Positions 21,876 through 30,547 of a stretch of 64,000 nt of DNA are shown piece after piece (position 1 is the stretch's first letter; the number at the start of each line of letters is the position of its first letter). This DNA is from Granulicella arctica (GTDB lineage: Bacteria; Acidobacteriota; Terriglobia; Terriglobales; Acidobacteriaceae). The position numbers and the translations under genes are program-made. Location: contig NZ_JACCCW010000001.1 in assembly GCF_013410065.1 (NCBI RefSeq), positions 992,001 through 1,056,000 on the forward strand. The letters run 5' to 3'. The notes beneath the pieces were generated by a model, which saw nothing but the letters and a program-made list of their open reading frames with translations, was not told the DNA's origin and searched no databases.

Positions 21876-24641
21876 ATGCCACAGCCTGACCCCAAGCAGA
21901 AGTCCTCTCGCCGCCGTACCGCCGCAGCCGCCCCCTTTGCTGCCGCCGAGCCTGCGTCCCGTTACATCTGCATCCACGGTCACTTCTACCAGCCGCCCCG
22001 CGAGAACCCCTGGCTCGAAACCGTCGAGGTCCAGGACTCCGCTGCTCCCTATCACGACTGGAACGACCGCATCACCGCCGAGTGCTACGCCCCCAACGGT
22101 GCCTCCCGCATCACCAACGCGCAGAACGAGATCGTCCGCATCGTCAACAACTACGCCCGCATGAGCTTCAACTTCGGCCCCACCCTGCTCAGCTGGCTCA
22201 GCGACAACGCACCCCGCACCTACCGCATGATCCTCGACGCGGACAAGGCCAGCGCCCACCGCTACGGCGGTCACGGCTCCGCCATCGCCCAGGTCTACAA
22301 CCACATCATCATGCCGCTCGCCACCGAGCGCGACGCCCTCACCCAGATCCGCTGGGGGATCGCCGACTTCGAGCACCGCTTCAACCGCAAACCCAAGGGC
22401 ATGTGGCTCGCCGAGACCGCCGTCAACCGCGCCGTCCTCGACCTCATGGCCCGCGAAGGCATCGAGTTCACCATCCTCGCACCCAACCAGTGCGCCCGCG
22501 TCCGCAGACTCGCCGCCTGGGATGGCACCGAGAGACGCTCCACCGACGCACCCTCGAGCACCACCGAACCCCATCCGGAGCCACCCGCCGAGCAGCCCTG
22601 GAGCGAAACCCCCAACGCCTCCGTCGATCCCACCCAGCCCTATCGCATCCATCTCGACGAGGGCCGCAGCATCGCCGTCTTCTTCTACGACGGCCCCGGC
22701 TCCCGCGCTATCGCCTTCGAGGGCCTGCTCAACAGCGGCGTCACCTTCGGCCAGCGTCTCCTCAACGGCTTCCACACCAGCGCCGACCCCGGAGCCCCCC
22801 AACTCTCCCACGTCGCCACCGACGGCGAGAGCTACGGCCACCATCACAAGCACGGCGAGATGGCCCTCTCCTACGCCATGCACTGGATCGAGGAAGGCCA
22901 GCACGCCACGCTCACCAACTACGCCGAGTTCCTCCACAAGTTCCCGCCCCGCTGGGAGGCCGAGGTCGCCGAAAACACCTCATGGAGCTGCGCCCACGGC
23001 GTCGAGCGCTGGCGCTCCAACTGCGGCTGCAACGGAGGCAAGCCCGGCTGGAATCAGGAGTGGCGCAAACCCCTCCGCGAAGCCCTCGATCTGCTCCGCG
23101 ACACCACCGCACCGCTCGCCGAAAAGCTCGCCGCACCCCTGCTCAAAGACATCTGGGCTGCCCGCGACGCCTACATCCACGTCGTCCTCGATCGCTCCTC
23201 CGCCGCCATCGACCGCTTCTTCGAAGATCACGAGACCCACGTCCTCACCCCCGAAGAACGCATCACCGTCCTCGAACTCTTCGAGCTCGAACGCCACACC
23301 CAGCTCATGTACACCTCCTGCGGCTGGTTCTTCGACGAGATCTCCGGCATCGAAACCGTGCAGATCATCGCCTACGCAGGCCGCGTCCTCCAACTCGCCG
23401 CCCAGCTCTTCGGCGAGGCCGCCGCCGAGTTAGAAACCGAGTTCCTCCGCATCCTCGCCACCGCCAAAAGCAACGTCCCCGACATCGGCGACGGAGCCGA
23501 GGTCTATCGCCGCTACGTCACCGGCATGAAGATCGGCCTCGAGCAGGTCGGCGCTCACTATGCCATCAGCTCCATCTTCCGCAACTACCCCGAAGACGGC
23601 GAGCTCTTCTGCTACGACCTCCACCGCGACTCCCACGAGGTATTCGCCTCCGGCCGCGGCAAGGTCGCTCTCGGCCGCGCCCGCATCCGCTCCCGCATCA
23701 CCGAAGAGACCGAAGAGATCTGCTTCGCCGTCCTCCACCTCGGCGATCAAAACCTCTCCGCAGCCGTCAAGCGCTACACCGCCGCCGATCAGCCCGCCTT
23801 CACCGCCTTCTCCTCCGAAGTCGGCACCGCCATGCGCCGCGCCAACCTCCCCGAGGTCATCCGCCTCATCGACCGCTTCTTCGCTCCAATGGTCGAAGTC
23901 GAGCCAACCGCGCCACACATCGCCCTCAACCCCACCGACCCCCAACCCGGCCAGCCCGCGTCCGTCATAGGAGCCGTCCCGCCTGGCATCGCTCACACCG
24001 TCTCCACACCCGCGCCCATCGCCGAAGACACCAACCCCATCGTCTACTCCCTCACCTCGCTCTTCGCCGATGAGCAGCACCGCATCCTCCGCACCATCCT
24101 CGACAGCACCGTCTCCGAGATGGAAGACTCCCTCCGCAAGATCTACGAGGACCACGCCTCGCTCCTCCACTACCTCACCGAGTCCGGCATGGCCACCCCA
24201 CCCGCCCTCGCCATCGCCGCCAGCTTCGCCACCAACGCCAGCGTCCGCCGAGCCATCGAGGCCGAATCCTTCGACCCCATCGAAATCGAAGCCCTCCTCC
24301 AACGCGCCGCAACCGACCAGATCACCCTCGACACCCATCTCCTCAGCTTCGCCGCCGGTCAGCGGATGAAGCGCGCCATGGTCCGCCTCGAAGCCGCCGC
24401 TGCCGGCGAAACCTCAGCCATCGCCGCCCTTCACAGCGCCCTCACCATCGCCATCGCCCTCCGCACCCTCCCCCTCGAGGTCAACCTTTGGCAGTCCCAG
24501 AACATCTGGAACGACCTCCTCCGCCGCAGCGACAGCAACTACTGGGAACCTGAGTGGAAGGAAGGCTTCCGCAAGCTCGGAGAAGCCATGAACATCTGCG
24601 TAGACCGCCTCGTAGTCGAGGAAGGAGTCAGCATCTTTTAG
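21876..24641 (+). CDS. Glycoside hydrolase family 57 protein with DUF3536 domain
   Basis: A 921-residue cytosolic enzyme of family GH57, acting on alpha-glucans or alpha-linked oligosaccharides. The N-terminal domain has ICIHGHFYQPPRENPW. The probable nucleophile is E180 in the GMWLAET motif, and the acid/base is D316 in ATDGESYGHHH. The C-terminal half (DUF3536) includes AENTSWSCAHGVERWRSNCGC and a helical region. ATG at 21876 has GGGAG six bases upstream; GTG at 21873 is the alternative. No glycogen or trehalose genes are next to it, so the substrate is open. Very strong C-ending codon use. Confidence 0.92.
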   Translation: MPQPDPKQKSSRRRTAAAAPFAAAEPASRYICIHGHFYQPPRENPWLETVEVQDSAAPYHDWNDRITAECYAPNGASRITNAQNEIVRIVNNYARMSFNFGPTLLSWLSDNAPRTYRMILDADKASAHRYGGHGSAIAQVYNHIIMPLATERDALTQIRWGIADFEHRFNRKPKGMWLAETAVNRAVLDLMAREGIEFTILAPNQCARVRRLAAWDGTERRSTDAPSSTTEPHPEPPAEQPWSETPNASVDPTQPYRIHLDEGRSIAVFFYDGPGSRAIAFEGLLNSGVTFGQRLLNGFHTSADPGAPQLSHVATDGESYGHHHKHGEMALSYAMHWIEEGQHATLTNYAEFLHKFPPRWEAEVAENTSWSCAHGVERWRSNCGCNGGKPGWNQEWRKPLREALDLLRDTTAPLAEKLAAPLLKDIWAARDAYIHVVLDRSSAAIDRFFEDHETHVLTPEERITVLELFELERHTQLMYTSCGWFFDEISGIETVQIIAYAGRVLQLAAQLFGEAAAELETEFLRILATAKSNVPDIGDGAEVYRRYVTGMKIGLEQVGAHYAISSIFRNYPEDGELFCYDLHRDSHEVFASGRGKVALGRARIRSRITEETEEICFAVLHLGDQNLSAAVKRYTAADQPAFTAFSSEVGTAMRRANLPEVIRLIDRFFAPMVEVEPTAPHIALNPTDPQPGQPASVIGAVPPGIAHTVSTPAPIAEDTNPIVYSLTSLFADEQHRILRTILDSTVSEMEDSLRKIYEDHASLLHYLTESGMATPPALAIAASFATNASVRRAIEAESFDPIEIEALLQRAATDQITLDTHLLSFAAGQRMKRAMVRLEAAAAGETSAIAALHSALTIAIALRTLPLEVNLWQSQNIWNDLLRRSDSNYWEPEWKEGFRKLGEAMNICVDRLVVEEGVSIF

Positions 24642-24735
24642 CCCTGTCGCAGAGCGACCATCGCTACACCAGCCCACCCACGCAACGCTGGAATCCCCTC
24701 TTGCATCTATCTGAAGTACCCTTGGAGATTCCGGA

Positions 24736-25425
24736 ATGAGGCTGACGCGCATCACCCCTACTCTTATGCAACTGACCCGTTTTGGGCTAGTCAACTGCTA
24801 CTGCGTCATGGAAAGCGACGGAATCACCCTCGTCGATACCGGCCTCCCCGGCTCCGGCGACGACATCCTCGAGGCCTCCCGCACCATGGGTGCCCAGATC
24901 AATCGCATCCTCCTCACCCACGCCCATGCCGATCACATCGGCTCCCTCGACGACCTCGCCATGAAGCTCGGCAAGGTCGAAGTCGCCATCAGCGCCCGCG
25001 ACGCCCGCCTGCTCCAAAAAGATCTCTCCCTCGACCCCGGCGAACCCCAAACCAAGATCAAAGGCAGCATCTCCGGAGCCAAAACCCGACCCACCCACCT
25101 CCTCAAAGACGGCGACCTCTACGGCTCCCTCCGCGTCATCGCAACCCCAGGCCACACCCCCGGTCACCTCTGCTTTTTGGACGAGCGCGACAACTCGCTC
25201 CTGGCAGGCGATGCCCTTACCACCGTCAGCGAGCTCCGCGTCGCCGGCGATGCCCCCTGGACCTTCCCCCTGCCCAACTTCGGCACCTGGCACAAGCCCA
25301 CCGCCGACGCCAGCGCAAAACGCCTCCTGGAATTCCCCATCCAACGCTTCGCCACCGGCCACGGCCCCGTCCGCAACGGAGGCACCCCCACCCTGCAAAC
25401 CGCCATCACCCACACCACCCGCTAA
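24736..25425 (+). CDS. Metallo-beta-lactamase-fold hydrolase
   Basis: A 229-residue MBL-fold protein with the metal-binding signature T-H-A-H-A-D-H-I-G, later metal ligands in TPGHTPGHLCF and the LLAGDAL Asp. This layout fits the glyoxalase II-like branch, which hydrolyses thioesters, lactones or phosphoesters. GGAG lies 8 bases before the ATG. No signal peptide is present. The downstream gap carries two copies of an intergenic repeat. The substrate cannot be inferred from neighbours. Confidence 0.88.
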   Translation: MRLTRITPTLMQLTRFGLVNCYCVMESDGITLVDTGLPGSGDDILEASRTMGAQINRILLTHAHADHIGSLDDLAMKLGKVEVAISARDARLLQKDLSLDPGEPQTKIKGSISGAKTRPTHLLKDGDLYGSLRVIATPGHTPGHLCFLDERDNSLLAGDALTTVSELRVAGDAPWTFPLPNFGTWHKPTADASAKRLLEFPIQRFATGHGPVRNGGTPTLQTAITHTTR

Positions 25426-25468
25426 ACGCACTCGTTGTTGTCTTCTTTAGACCCAGTCCCACAAAACT

Positions 25469-25510
25469 GTCATCCTGAGCGAGCACAGCGAGTCGAAGGA
25501 CCTGCGGCTG
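25469..25510. repeat. Intergenic repeat, copy 1 (GTCATCCTGAGCG...GTCGAAGGACC type)
   Basis: The unit begins GTCATCCTGAGCGAGC and ends GTCGAAGGACCTG. A second, diverged copy follows about 50 bases later. Units of this type are common between genes in Terriglobia genomes and can form imperfect hairpins. Confidence 0.7.
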
Positions 25511-25559
25511 TTTTTGCTCTTGCCGTTGCTTGTTCTCATCCCAACCCACCCAAAACACT

Positions 25560-25600
25560 GTCATCCTGAGCGAAGGCGAAGCCGCAGCCGAAGGACCTGT
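25560..25600. repeat. Intergenic repeat, copy 2
   Basis: This copy begins GTCATCCTGAGCGAAG and ends GCCGAAGGACCTGT, in the same orientation as copy 1. The two bases of difference in the 3' half and the changed centre show divergence from copy 1. Confidence 0.7.
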
Positions 25601-25630
25601 ATTGGCCGTTGCAGTTGCTCTCGCCCTACC

Positions 25631-26743
25631 TCAGCTCCGCCATCGCAACACCACCGGCCCACTCAACGGATGCTCCCCAGTTCCCTTCAACCGCGCCTGC
25701 TTCAGCGCGAAGTACCACTTCGCCGGTTTGTCCGCATCATCAATCAGCATCAGCGAAGGATTCGACCGCAGCCCCTGCGCCTGCTCGATCATCGTCTCCT
25801 GATCCTGCCGCACAAACCGCGCTCCAAAGAACGTAGCGATCGAAGTCACAAACGGCACCCAATAAAAAACATTCCACGCCGCCACCACATCGATCCGACA
25901 CGTCGAAGCCGTAACCGGCGTAATCGTCGTCAAACTCGAGAACCACTTCGCCCCACACCGAATCGTCTCCAGCCGCCGGTTCGGCAACACAAAGTCGATC
26001 GTCGTCGTAATCGGCTCCCCATACACCCCCAGCAACTTATACGGAGCCGAGTTCCCCGAAGGCGCATGCGCGCTCATCCGAAACCCCGCGTTTCGCCCAT
26101 TGTTTTCGCGATCTTCCAATGGCTCGAAGTGCTTCGTCTTCTCATGGATGCTCGCCTTCGACCGCCACCACCACGCCTGGTGCACAAACGGTCCATGTGC
26201 CGGGTCCATCAACCCGATAATCCCGTGATCCACATTGCACGGCAGCTCCGCCACCAGATGCGCGCTCTTATATCGAGCCGAAAACTTCGGCAGCTCCGGC
26301 ACCACCGGCAGATTGCTCACCACACGCCCCGCTCCGGCAGCCGGAACATACACCCACGCATACCCATCGCGCTCCTCACACGGAAACGCCGCCGCATAGA
26401 TCTTCGTCGGATCCAACCCCTCGCGCTGCTCCGCCGTCAGCGAAGGAATCTCCACGCACTGCCCGCCGCACGGCTCGAACCGCCAGCCATGGTACTTGCA
26501 CTGCACCGTCTCCCCATCGAACCAGCCCGCCGACAGCGGAATCCCCCGATGCGGACAAAGGTCCCGCATCGCAAACACACGCCCATCGGACCTGCGCCCC
26601 AGCAGCACCGGAATCCCCAGCAGCGTCGCCGTCGTCATCTTCCCGACGCGCAGCTCACTGGCACGAAGCGCCGGATACCAGTCGCCGAACAACAGCTCCG
26701 TCGGAGGGCCAGCCACATCCGCCAGTCTCACGAAATCACCCAA
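25631..26743 (-). CDS. Rieske non-heme iron aromatic ring-hydroxylating oxygenase, alpha-type
   Basis: An oxygenase of the Rieske family. The [2Fe-2S] ligands are C63, H65 (CPHRG), C82 and H85 (CKYHGW), and the mononuclear iron site is D180-x2-H183-x4-H188 in DPAHGPFVH. The middle domain resembles the pheophorbide a oxygenase/vanillate demethylase branch. Translation appears to start at TTG 26743, which has GGAGG seven bases upstream; no ATG or GTG lies nearby in frame. A perfect palindrome sits 24 bases upstream. No reductase gene is adjacent, so a general ferredoxin system would supply electrons. Substrate unknown. Confidence 0.88.
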   Translation of the reverse strand: MGDFVRLADVAGPPTELLFGDWYPALRASELRVGKMTTATLLGIPVLLGRRSDGRVFAMRDLCPHRGIPLSAGWFDGETVQCKYHGWRFEPCGGQCVEIPSLTAEQREGLDPTKIYAAAFPCEERDGYAWVYVPAAGAGRVVSNLPVVPELPKFSARYKSAHLVAELPCNVDHGIIGLMDPAHGPFVHQAWWWRSKASIHEKTKHFEPLEDRENNGRNAGFRMSAHAPSGNSAPYKLLGVYGEPITTTIDFVLPNRRLETIRCGAKWFSSLTTITPVTASTCRIDVVAAWNVFYWVPFVTSIATFFGARFVRQDQETMIEQAQGLRSNPSLMLIDDADKPAKWYFALKQARLKGTGEHPLSGPVVLRWRS

Positions 26744-26766
26744 ACAAGCACCTCCGCAGTTGCTCC

Positions 26767-26782
26767 TTTGACTATAGTCAAA
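26767..26782. promoter_or_regulatory. Perfect 16-bp palindrome upstream of the Rieske oxygenase
   Basis: TTTGACTATAGTCAAA is a perfect dyad 24 bases before the TTG start at 26743. Its size and place fit the operator of a dimeric repressor such as a MarR-, TetR- or GntR-type regulator, but no regulator gene is adjacent. Confidence 0.5.
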
Positions 26783-26873
26783 CCCAGCGTCACGACGTCC
26801 GCCATGAGCAGCACTCTAGTGTGCTGAGTCTTAAGTTCGCTACCTCACCAAAAACTGTCATCGTGAGCGAAGA

Positions 26874-26895
26874 TTGTCGCGGCCTTATCGCGAGA
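26874..26895. repeat. 22-bp direct repeat, left copy
   Basis: This stretch, starting TTGTCGCGGCC and ending TATCGCGAGA, recurs exactly at 28229-28250. The pair brackets the propeller gene. Each copy is embedded in a longer, diverged member of the intergenic repeat family. Confidence 0.8.
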
Positions 26896-27092
26896 GGCAG
26901 CCGAAAGAAGGCAGTGGTCAGTTTGCATCCACAGTTTTCGAATGACCGGTAATCTGAAATCTTTGGGTTATGAACCCAAAGAGCAGGGCCTCAAACCCTC
27001 GAATTGCATGTCAGCGGAGAACTCCACACTGCGCAGTTTGACCCTTCCAGGCAACAATTGAATTGGGAGCAAGCCTGAGCTATTCGATTGGG

Positions 27093-28040
27093 TCAACAGA
27101 TTAGAACCCCGCTTGGGTTCGGCAGTCGGGTGCTCCTGCATGACCAAGCCAGCCCGAAGTCATCCGAGCCGTACAAGTTGCCAGCTCTATCAGCAACCAC
27201 AATTGACGAGCCGTTTGCGGCGATGCAACCGGTGTCAACTTTACCCTCGGTCCATACCGGCATCCCACCTTCGACGGCTACTAGGGATCCATATGGATTG
27301 ACCGGCCTCCGATAAATTCGCCCCTCAGCCGCAAAGGGATCGATCGACGCGGAGACAAGAATGTCGTCGCCCGAAAACGCTACTGCGGAGCAGTGTAGTG
27401 CGTGTAGGCCGTCGCGTTCTATGGTCCACGTTGCTCCTGCGTCACGGCTAACGCAAAGGCCGATAGCGGCCGCCGCGGCGACAATATCCGGATTTGCCTG
27501 GTGCGCACGCACCTCATGAACATCGCTGTTGATATCGATGGTGGGCTGCCAGGTTCTTCCGCCATCCATGGAACGCGGAATGCCTCCCACGTGAACGTTG
27601 GCGAACAATACACTCCCGTTCGAGTTGGCCGCAACAGAGCGAATACCTAGCGGTGGTCCAAGACGCTGCCCACTAACAATTGCCGAACCCGCGAACCAGG
27701 CATCCCGCCCCGCGACGTTGTCAAAACCATCTATAGGATCGAGCACGCCGCCCCCATCGCTCAACCGCAGCATGCGGGCATCGTCCGTTCCAACGTAGAT
27801 GATGCCTCGCACGGTCATACAGCAGGATAGGTCGAACTCGCTTGTAGCGACGGCTGTCCACTCGCCGTTTGGTGCACGCCTGCGCAGGGAATGCCCGCCA
27901 ACTATCGCGAGCGCACCGCCTTGTCCATCCGGTGCGAGCCCTCTGACGGGCTGGTTCGCAATCTCTTGCGTGTGCCCCTCGTCGGTGACTGCGAACAACC
28001 CATCGCCCCACGTTGCCACAAGTATCGTCGGTTTCGTCAC
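27093..28040 (-). CDS. Cytosolic Asp-box beta-propeller protein of unknown function
   Basis: A 315-residue protein without a signal peptide. Asp-box motifs are SMDGGRTW, SRDAGATW and a weaker SDDFGLAW, and short repeats such as ILVATWGDGLF and IIYVGTDD point to a propeller related to WD40/VPS10-like glycosyl-hydrolase-type proteins. Unlike the protein at the left edge of the window it is not exported. Composition is less C/G-biased than neighbours, and exact repeats frame the gene, so it may have been inserted as a unit. No catalytic residues are recognised. Confidence 0.75.
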   Translation of the reverse strand: MTKPTILVATWGDGLFAVTDEGHTQEIANQPVRGLAPDGQGGALAIVGGHSLRRRAPNGEWTAVATSEFDLSCCMTVRGIIYVGTDDARMLRLSDGGGVLDPIDGFDNVAGRDAWFAGSAIVSGQRLGPPLGIRSVAANSNGSVLFANVHVGGIPRSMDGGRTWQPTIDINSDVHEVRAHQANPDIVAAAAAIGLCVSRDAGATWTIERDGLHALHCSAVAFSGDDILVSASIDPFAAEGRIYRRPVNPYGSLVAVEGGMPVWTEGKVDTGCIAANGSSIVVADRAGNLYGSDDFGLAWSCRSTRLPNPSGVLIC

Positions 28041-28487
28041 GGATTGTCTTCCCTCTCCCAGTTATCGCCGCTATTGTTACGACACAGGCTAAACCATGGC
28101 CCATGTTCACGCATGAACAATGTCCTTTATCATGCGTAAAGAAAATTTGAAAACATCACCCATAACTTTATGGATGGCTTTAGCTGTGGTGTCTCAACAG
28201 GTTGTTGACACCTAGGCCTGAGCGGAGCTTGTCGCGGCCTTATCGCGAGAAGCGTAGTCGAAGGACCCGCATTTTACTCAAAGCACCGACGACTCCCCCG
28301 GCTTGAGGGTGAGGACAAAAGAACAGCTACCCCCTGCCCTTCGACAGGCTGACAAACTCAGGGCGCGCTCCACATGACAGATGTGTGGAACGAACTTCAA
28401 ACTCATCACACTAGCTGCCTCCGAGCCCGGCGTCCGCTTGGAACGCCCTCTCCAAACCCGTCACTCCAGTAGACTGTCCTCACTGCC
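28041..28487. other. Intergenic region with repeat copies
   Basis: The 447-base gap contains the likely promoter of the propeller gene, an AT-rich stretch at 28120-28200, the right copy of the 22-bp repeat, a GTCGAAGGACCCG tail at about 28257 and a reverse-type unit with CCCTTCGACAGGC at about 28336. No coding sequence is supported. Confidence 0.6.
28229..28250. repeat. 22-bp direct repeat, right copy
   Basis: Identical to 26874-26895. It is followed by AGCGTAGTCGAAGGACCCG, which ties it to the intergenic repeat family at 25469 and 25560. Confidence 0.8.
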
Positions 28488-30356
28488 GTGAATCCGCCCA
28501 TGATCTCTTCCGCCATCCCCGCCGAGCGAGCTTCATCTACCCGCAACAGGCTCATTCTAATTGGTTTATGGATTATCTTCTACGCCGGCTTCACCCTCTT
28601 CACTCCCCCGCTGCTGGACGACGCCGACTCCGTCCACGCCGAGGTCGCCCGCGAGATGATCCTCCGTCACGACTGGGTCACCCTCTACGCCAACGGCATC
28701 CGCTACCTCGAAAAAGCCCCCGTCCTCTACTGGTCGATGGCCGCCAGCTTCAAGCTCTTCGGCGTCAGCACCGCCGCCGCCCGTCTGCCATTGGCACTTT
28801 CAGTATTAGCGCTTCTATTAACCCTCGAAGCCTTCGCCCGCCGAGCCTTCCAAAGCACCCGAGCCGGTCTCTACGCCGGACTCGTCCTGCTCTCCAGCTT
28901 CGGCATCTTCATCTTCACCCGCATCCTCATTCCCGACCTCGCCGTCTGCCTCTGGCTTACTTTGGCAATGCTCTGTTTCTGGAAGACCGAGCAGCAGGAG
29001 CAGCCCAGCCGCTGGCTTTGCTACGGATTCGCCGCCTGCTGCGCTCTGAATGTGCTCACAAAAGGGCTCATCGGGATCGTTTTCCCGGTCGTCATCGTCC
29101 TCGCGTACCTTTTGTTGACCAGGAATGTTCCACGTGGAACATTCCTGCGGCTCCGCCAGCTGCATCCGCTTTCGAGTTTGGCTGTCTTTTTTGCCATCGC
29201 CGCCCCCTGGCACATCCTCATCGGCCTCGCGAACCCCACCCAGGGGCATCCTGGAGGCGTTGCCTTTGTACATGGGCACTGGAGCGTTCCGCTGCCGACC
29301 GATGGGAATGTGCATGGGTGGTTCTGGTTTTACTTCGTGAACGAGCAAGTCTTGCGGTATCTGAATCTGCGGGTGCCGCGGGATTATGACACGGTTCCGT
29401 TGCTATTGTTCTGGGGGTTATTACTGATCTGGTTAATGCCATGGAGTGCTTTTATTTTCAATGACATAGCCGCAATTCGACGTGACAGAACGCGGCTCCT
29501 GCTGGGACTGTGGGCGGCTATTCCGATGCTGTTTTTCTCATTTTCCACACGGCAGGAGTATTACGTGCTTCCGGCGATTCCGGCGCTTGTGCTGCTGCTG
29601 GCTGCGTGGCTGGATGAGGATGCGAAGGAGCCGGGGATCGCCGGGCGGCGCATTGCCGTCGTGCTCTTCGCGTTTGGAACGATCGCGTCGGCTATGGCTC
29701 TCTTCTTTGCCTACTCGGGGACTAAGCCTAGCGCGAACATGGACTTAGCGAGCATGTTGCAGCAGAATCCCGGGGACTATGCCTTGTCGTTTGGGCATTT
29801 TCTCGATCTGAACCGGGAGGCCATGGGAGCCTTTCGCGTTCCGTTGCTGCTGACGGCGATTGCGCTCTTCGGTAGCAGCCTTGCTCATCTTCTGTTGCGC
29901 AGGCGGGGGAAGGCTCACGCCGCCAACCTTGCGCTGGCTGCTGGAGCCTTTGGCTTTCTGCTCGCTGCGCATCTTGGACTACAGACTTTCTCGCCGGTGC
30001 TGACCTCGCGACAGTTGGCTGCGGCTATTGCGCCGCAGTTGAAGGCGCAGGATTTGATCGTCATCCACGGGGAGTATGAAGCAGCGAGCACGCTGGGGTT
30101 CTATCTGCGGCGGAACGATCTGCATATTCTTGAGGGGCGCAGCTCGAACCTTTGGTATGGGAGCTTCTTTCCGGATGCGCCGAAGATCTTCGAGACGAAG
30201 GAGAGCCTTGCGGCGCGCTGGCCGGGGCCGCAGCGCATCTTTCTCTGGCAGGATTTGAGTAACGATCCCGGACCTCTGCCGGTACTGCCGGGACCGGTTT
30301 ATTTGATCTTCAAGTCAGGCGGAAAAGAGATTCTAAGTAACCGGATGGGGCAATAG
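28488..30356 (+). CDS. GT39-type membrane glycosyltransferase (ArnT/PMT-like)
   Basis: A polytopic inner-membrane enzyme that would transfer a sugar from a polyprenyl-phosphate donor to a periplasmic acceptor such as lipid A, glycan or protein. After the first helix (RLILIGLWIIFYAGFTLF) comes LLDDADSVHAEVAREM, the acidic catalytic loop of the ArnT/PMT family, then about ten further helices and a soluble C-terminal domain. The start may be GTG 28488 or ATG 28500. Codon bias changes abruptly near 29.1 kb, from C-ending to G-ending codons, next to a parS-like palindrome inside the gene. Acceptor unknown. Confidence 0.85.
   Translation: MNPPMISSAIPAERASSTRNRLILIGLWIIFYAGFTLFTPPLLDDADSVHAEVAREMILRHDWVTLYANGIRYLEKAPVLYWSMAASFKLFGVSTAAARLPLALSVLALLLTLEAFARRAFQSTRAGLYAGLVLLSSFGIFIFTRILIPDLAVCLWLTLAMLCFWKTEQQEQPSRWLCYGFAACCALNVLTKGLIGIVFPVVIVLAYLLLTRNVPRGTFLRLRQLHPLSSLAVFFAIAAPWHILIGLANPTQGHPGGVAFVHGHWSVPLPTDGNVHGWFWFYFVNEQVLRYLNLRVPRDYDTVPLLLFWGLLLIWLMPWSAFIFNDIAAIRRDRTRLLLGLWAAIPMLFFSFSTRQEYYVLPAIPALVLLLAAWLDEDAKEPGIAGRRIAVVLFAFGTIASAMALFFAYSGTKPSANMDLASMLQQNPGDYALSFGHFLDLNREAMGAFRVPLLLTAIALFGSSLAHLLLRRRGKAHAANLALAAGAFGFLLAAHLGLQTFSPVLTSRQLAAAIAPQLKAQDLIVIHGEYEAASTLGFYLRRNDLHILEGRSSNLWYGSFFPDAPKIFETKESLAARWPGPQRIFLWQDLSNDPGPLPVLPGPVYLIFKSGGKEILSNRMGQ
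29121..29146. promoter_or_regulatory. parS: parS-like ParB-binding site inside the GT39 gene
   Basis: The core TGTTCCACGTGGAACA (29126-29141) matches a known chromosomal parS variant, and the dyad extends perfectly to 26 bp with AGGAA/TTCCT flanks. It is translated in frame as NVPRGTF within a loop of the glycosyltransferase. ParB loads at such sites to organise the origin region. No parA or parB gene is in the window. Confidence 0.8.
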
Positions 30357-30547
30357 CTGCGGGCTAGAACCTTCCCACAAAACCATCTTCGGGAATGGTG
30401 CGATGTACCTTCTCGTGCACCGATTACTTCCTAGTCGACTTATGGGAAGCAATGCAGGGCTCACGAGCCACGGACAAAGCCATAACACATCCACCACCGA
30501 TTGTTTTCCCCGCAGCCCATCCCTGCCGCCGAAGGTAGAATCGAGGT

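Larger units (their letters stand above)
26744..27092. other. Intergenic region with operator-like palindrome and repeat
   Basis: The 349-base gap between two minus-strand genes holds a palindrome near the Rieske gene, one member of the intergenic repeat family at about 26855-26915, and otherwise plain sequence downstream of the propeller gene. No ORF with a ribosome site is seen. Confidence 0.6.

Noticed and set aside
22082..24073. Very long Arg/Pro-rich open frames on both strands across the GH57 gene
   Set aside because: They come from the high GC and C-ending codons of the GH57 gene; composition (runs of R, P, S, T) is not protein-like and no ribosome site supports them.
30357..30547. 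Riboswitch upstream of glyA
   Set aside because: The gap has no recognisable glycine, THF or SAM riboswitch core; only a short leader with a ribosome site is seen.
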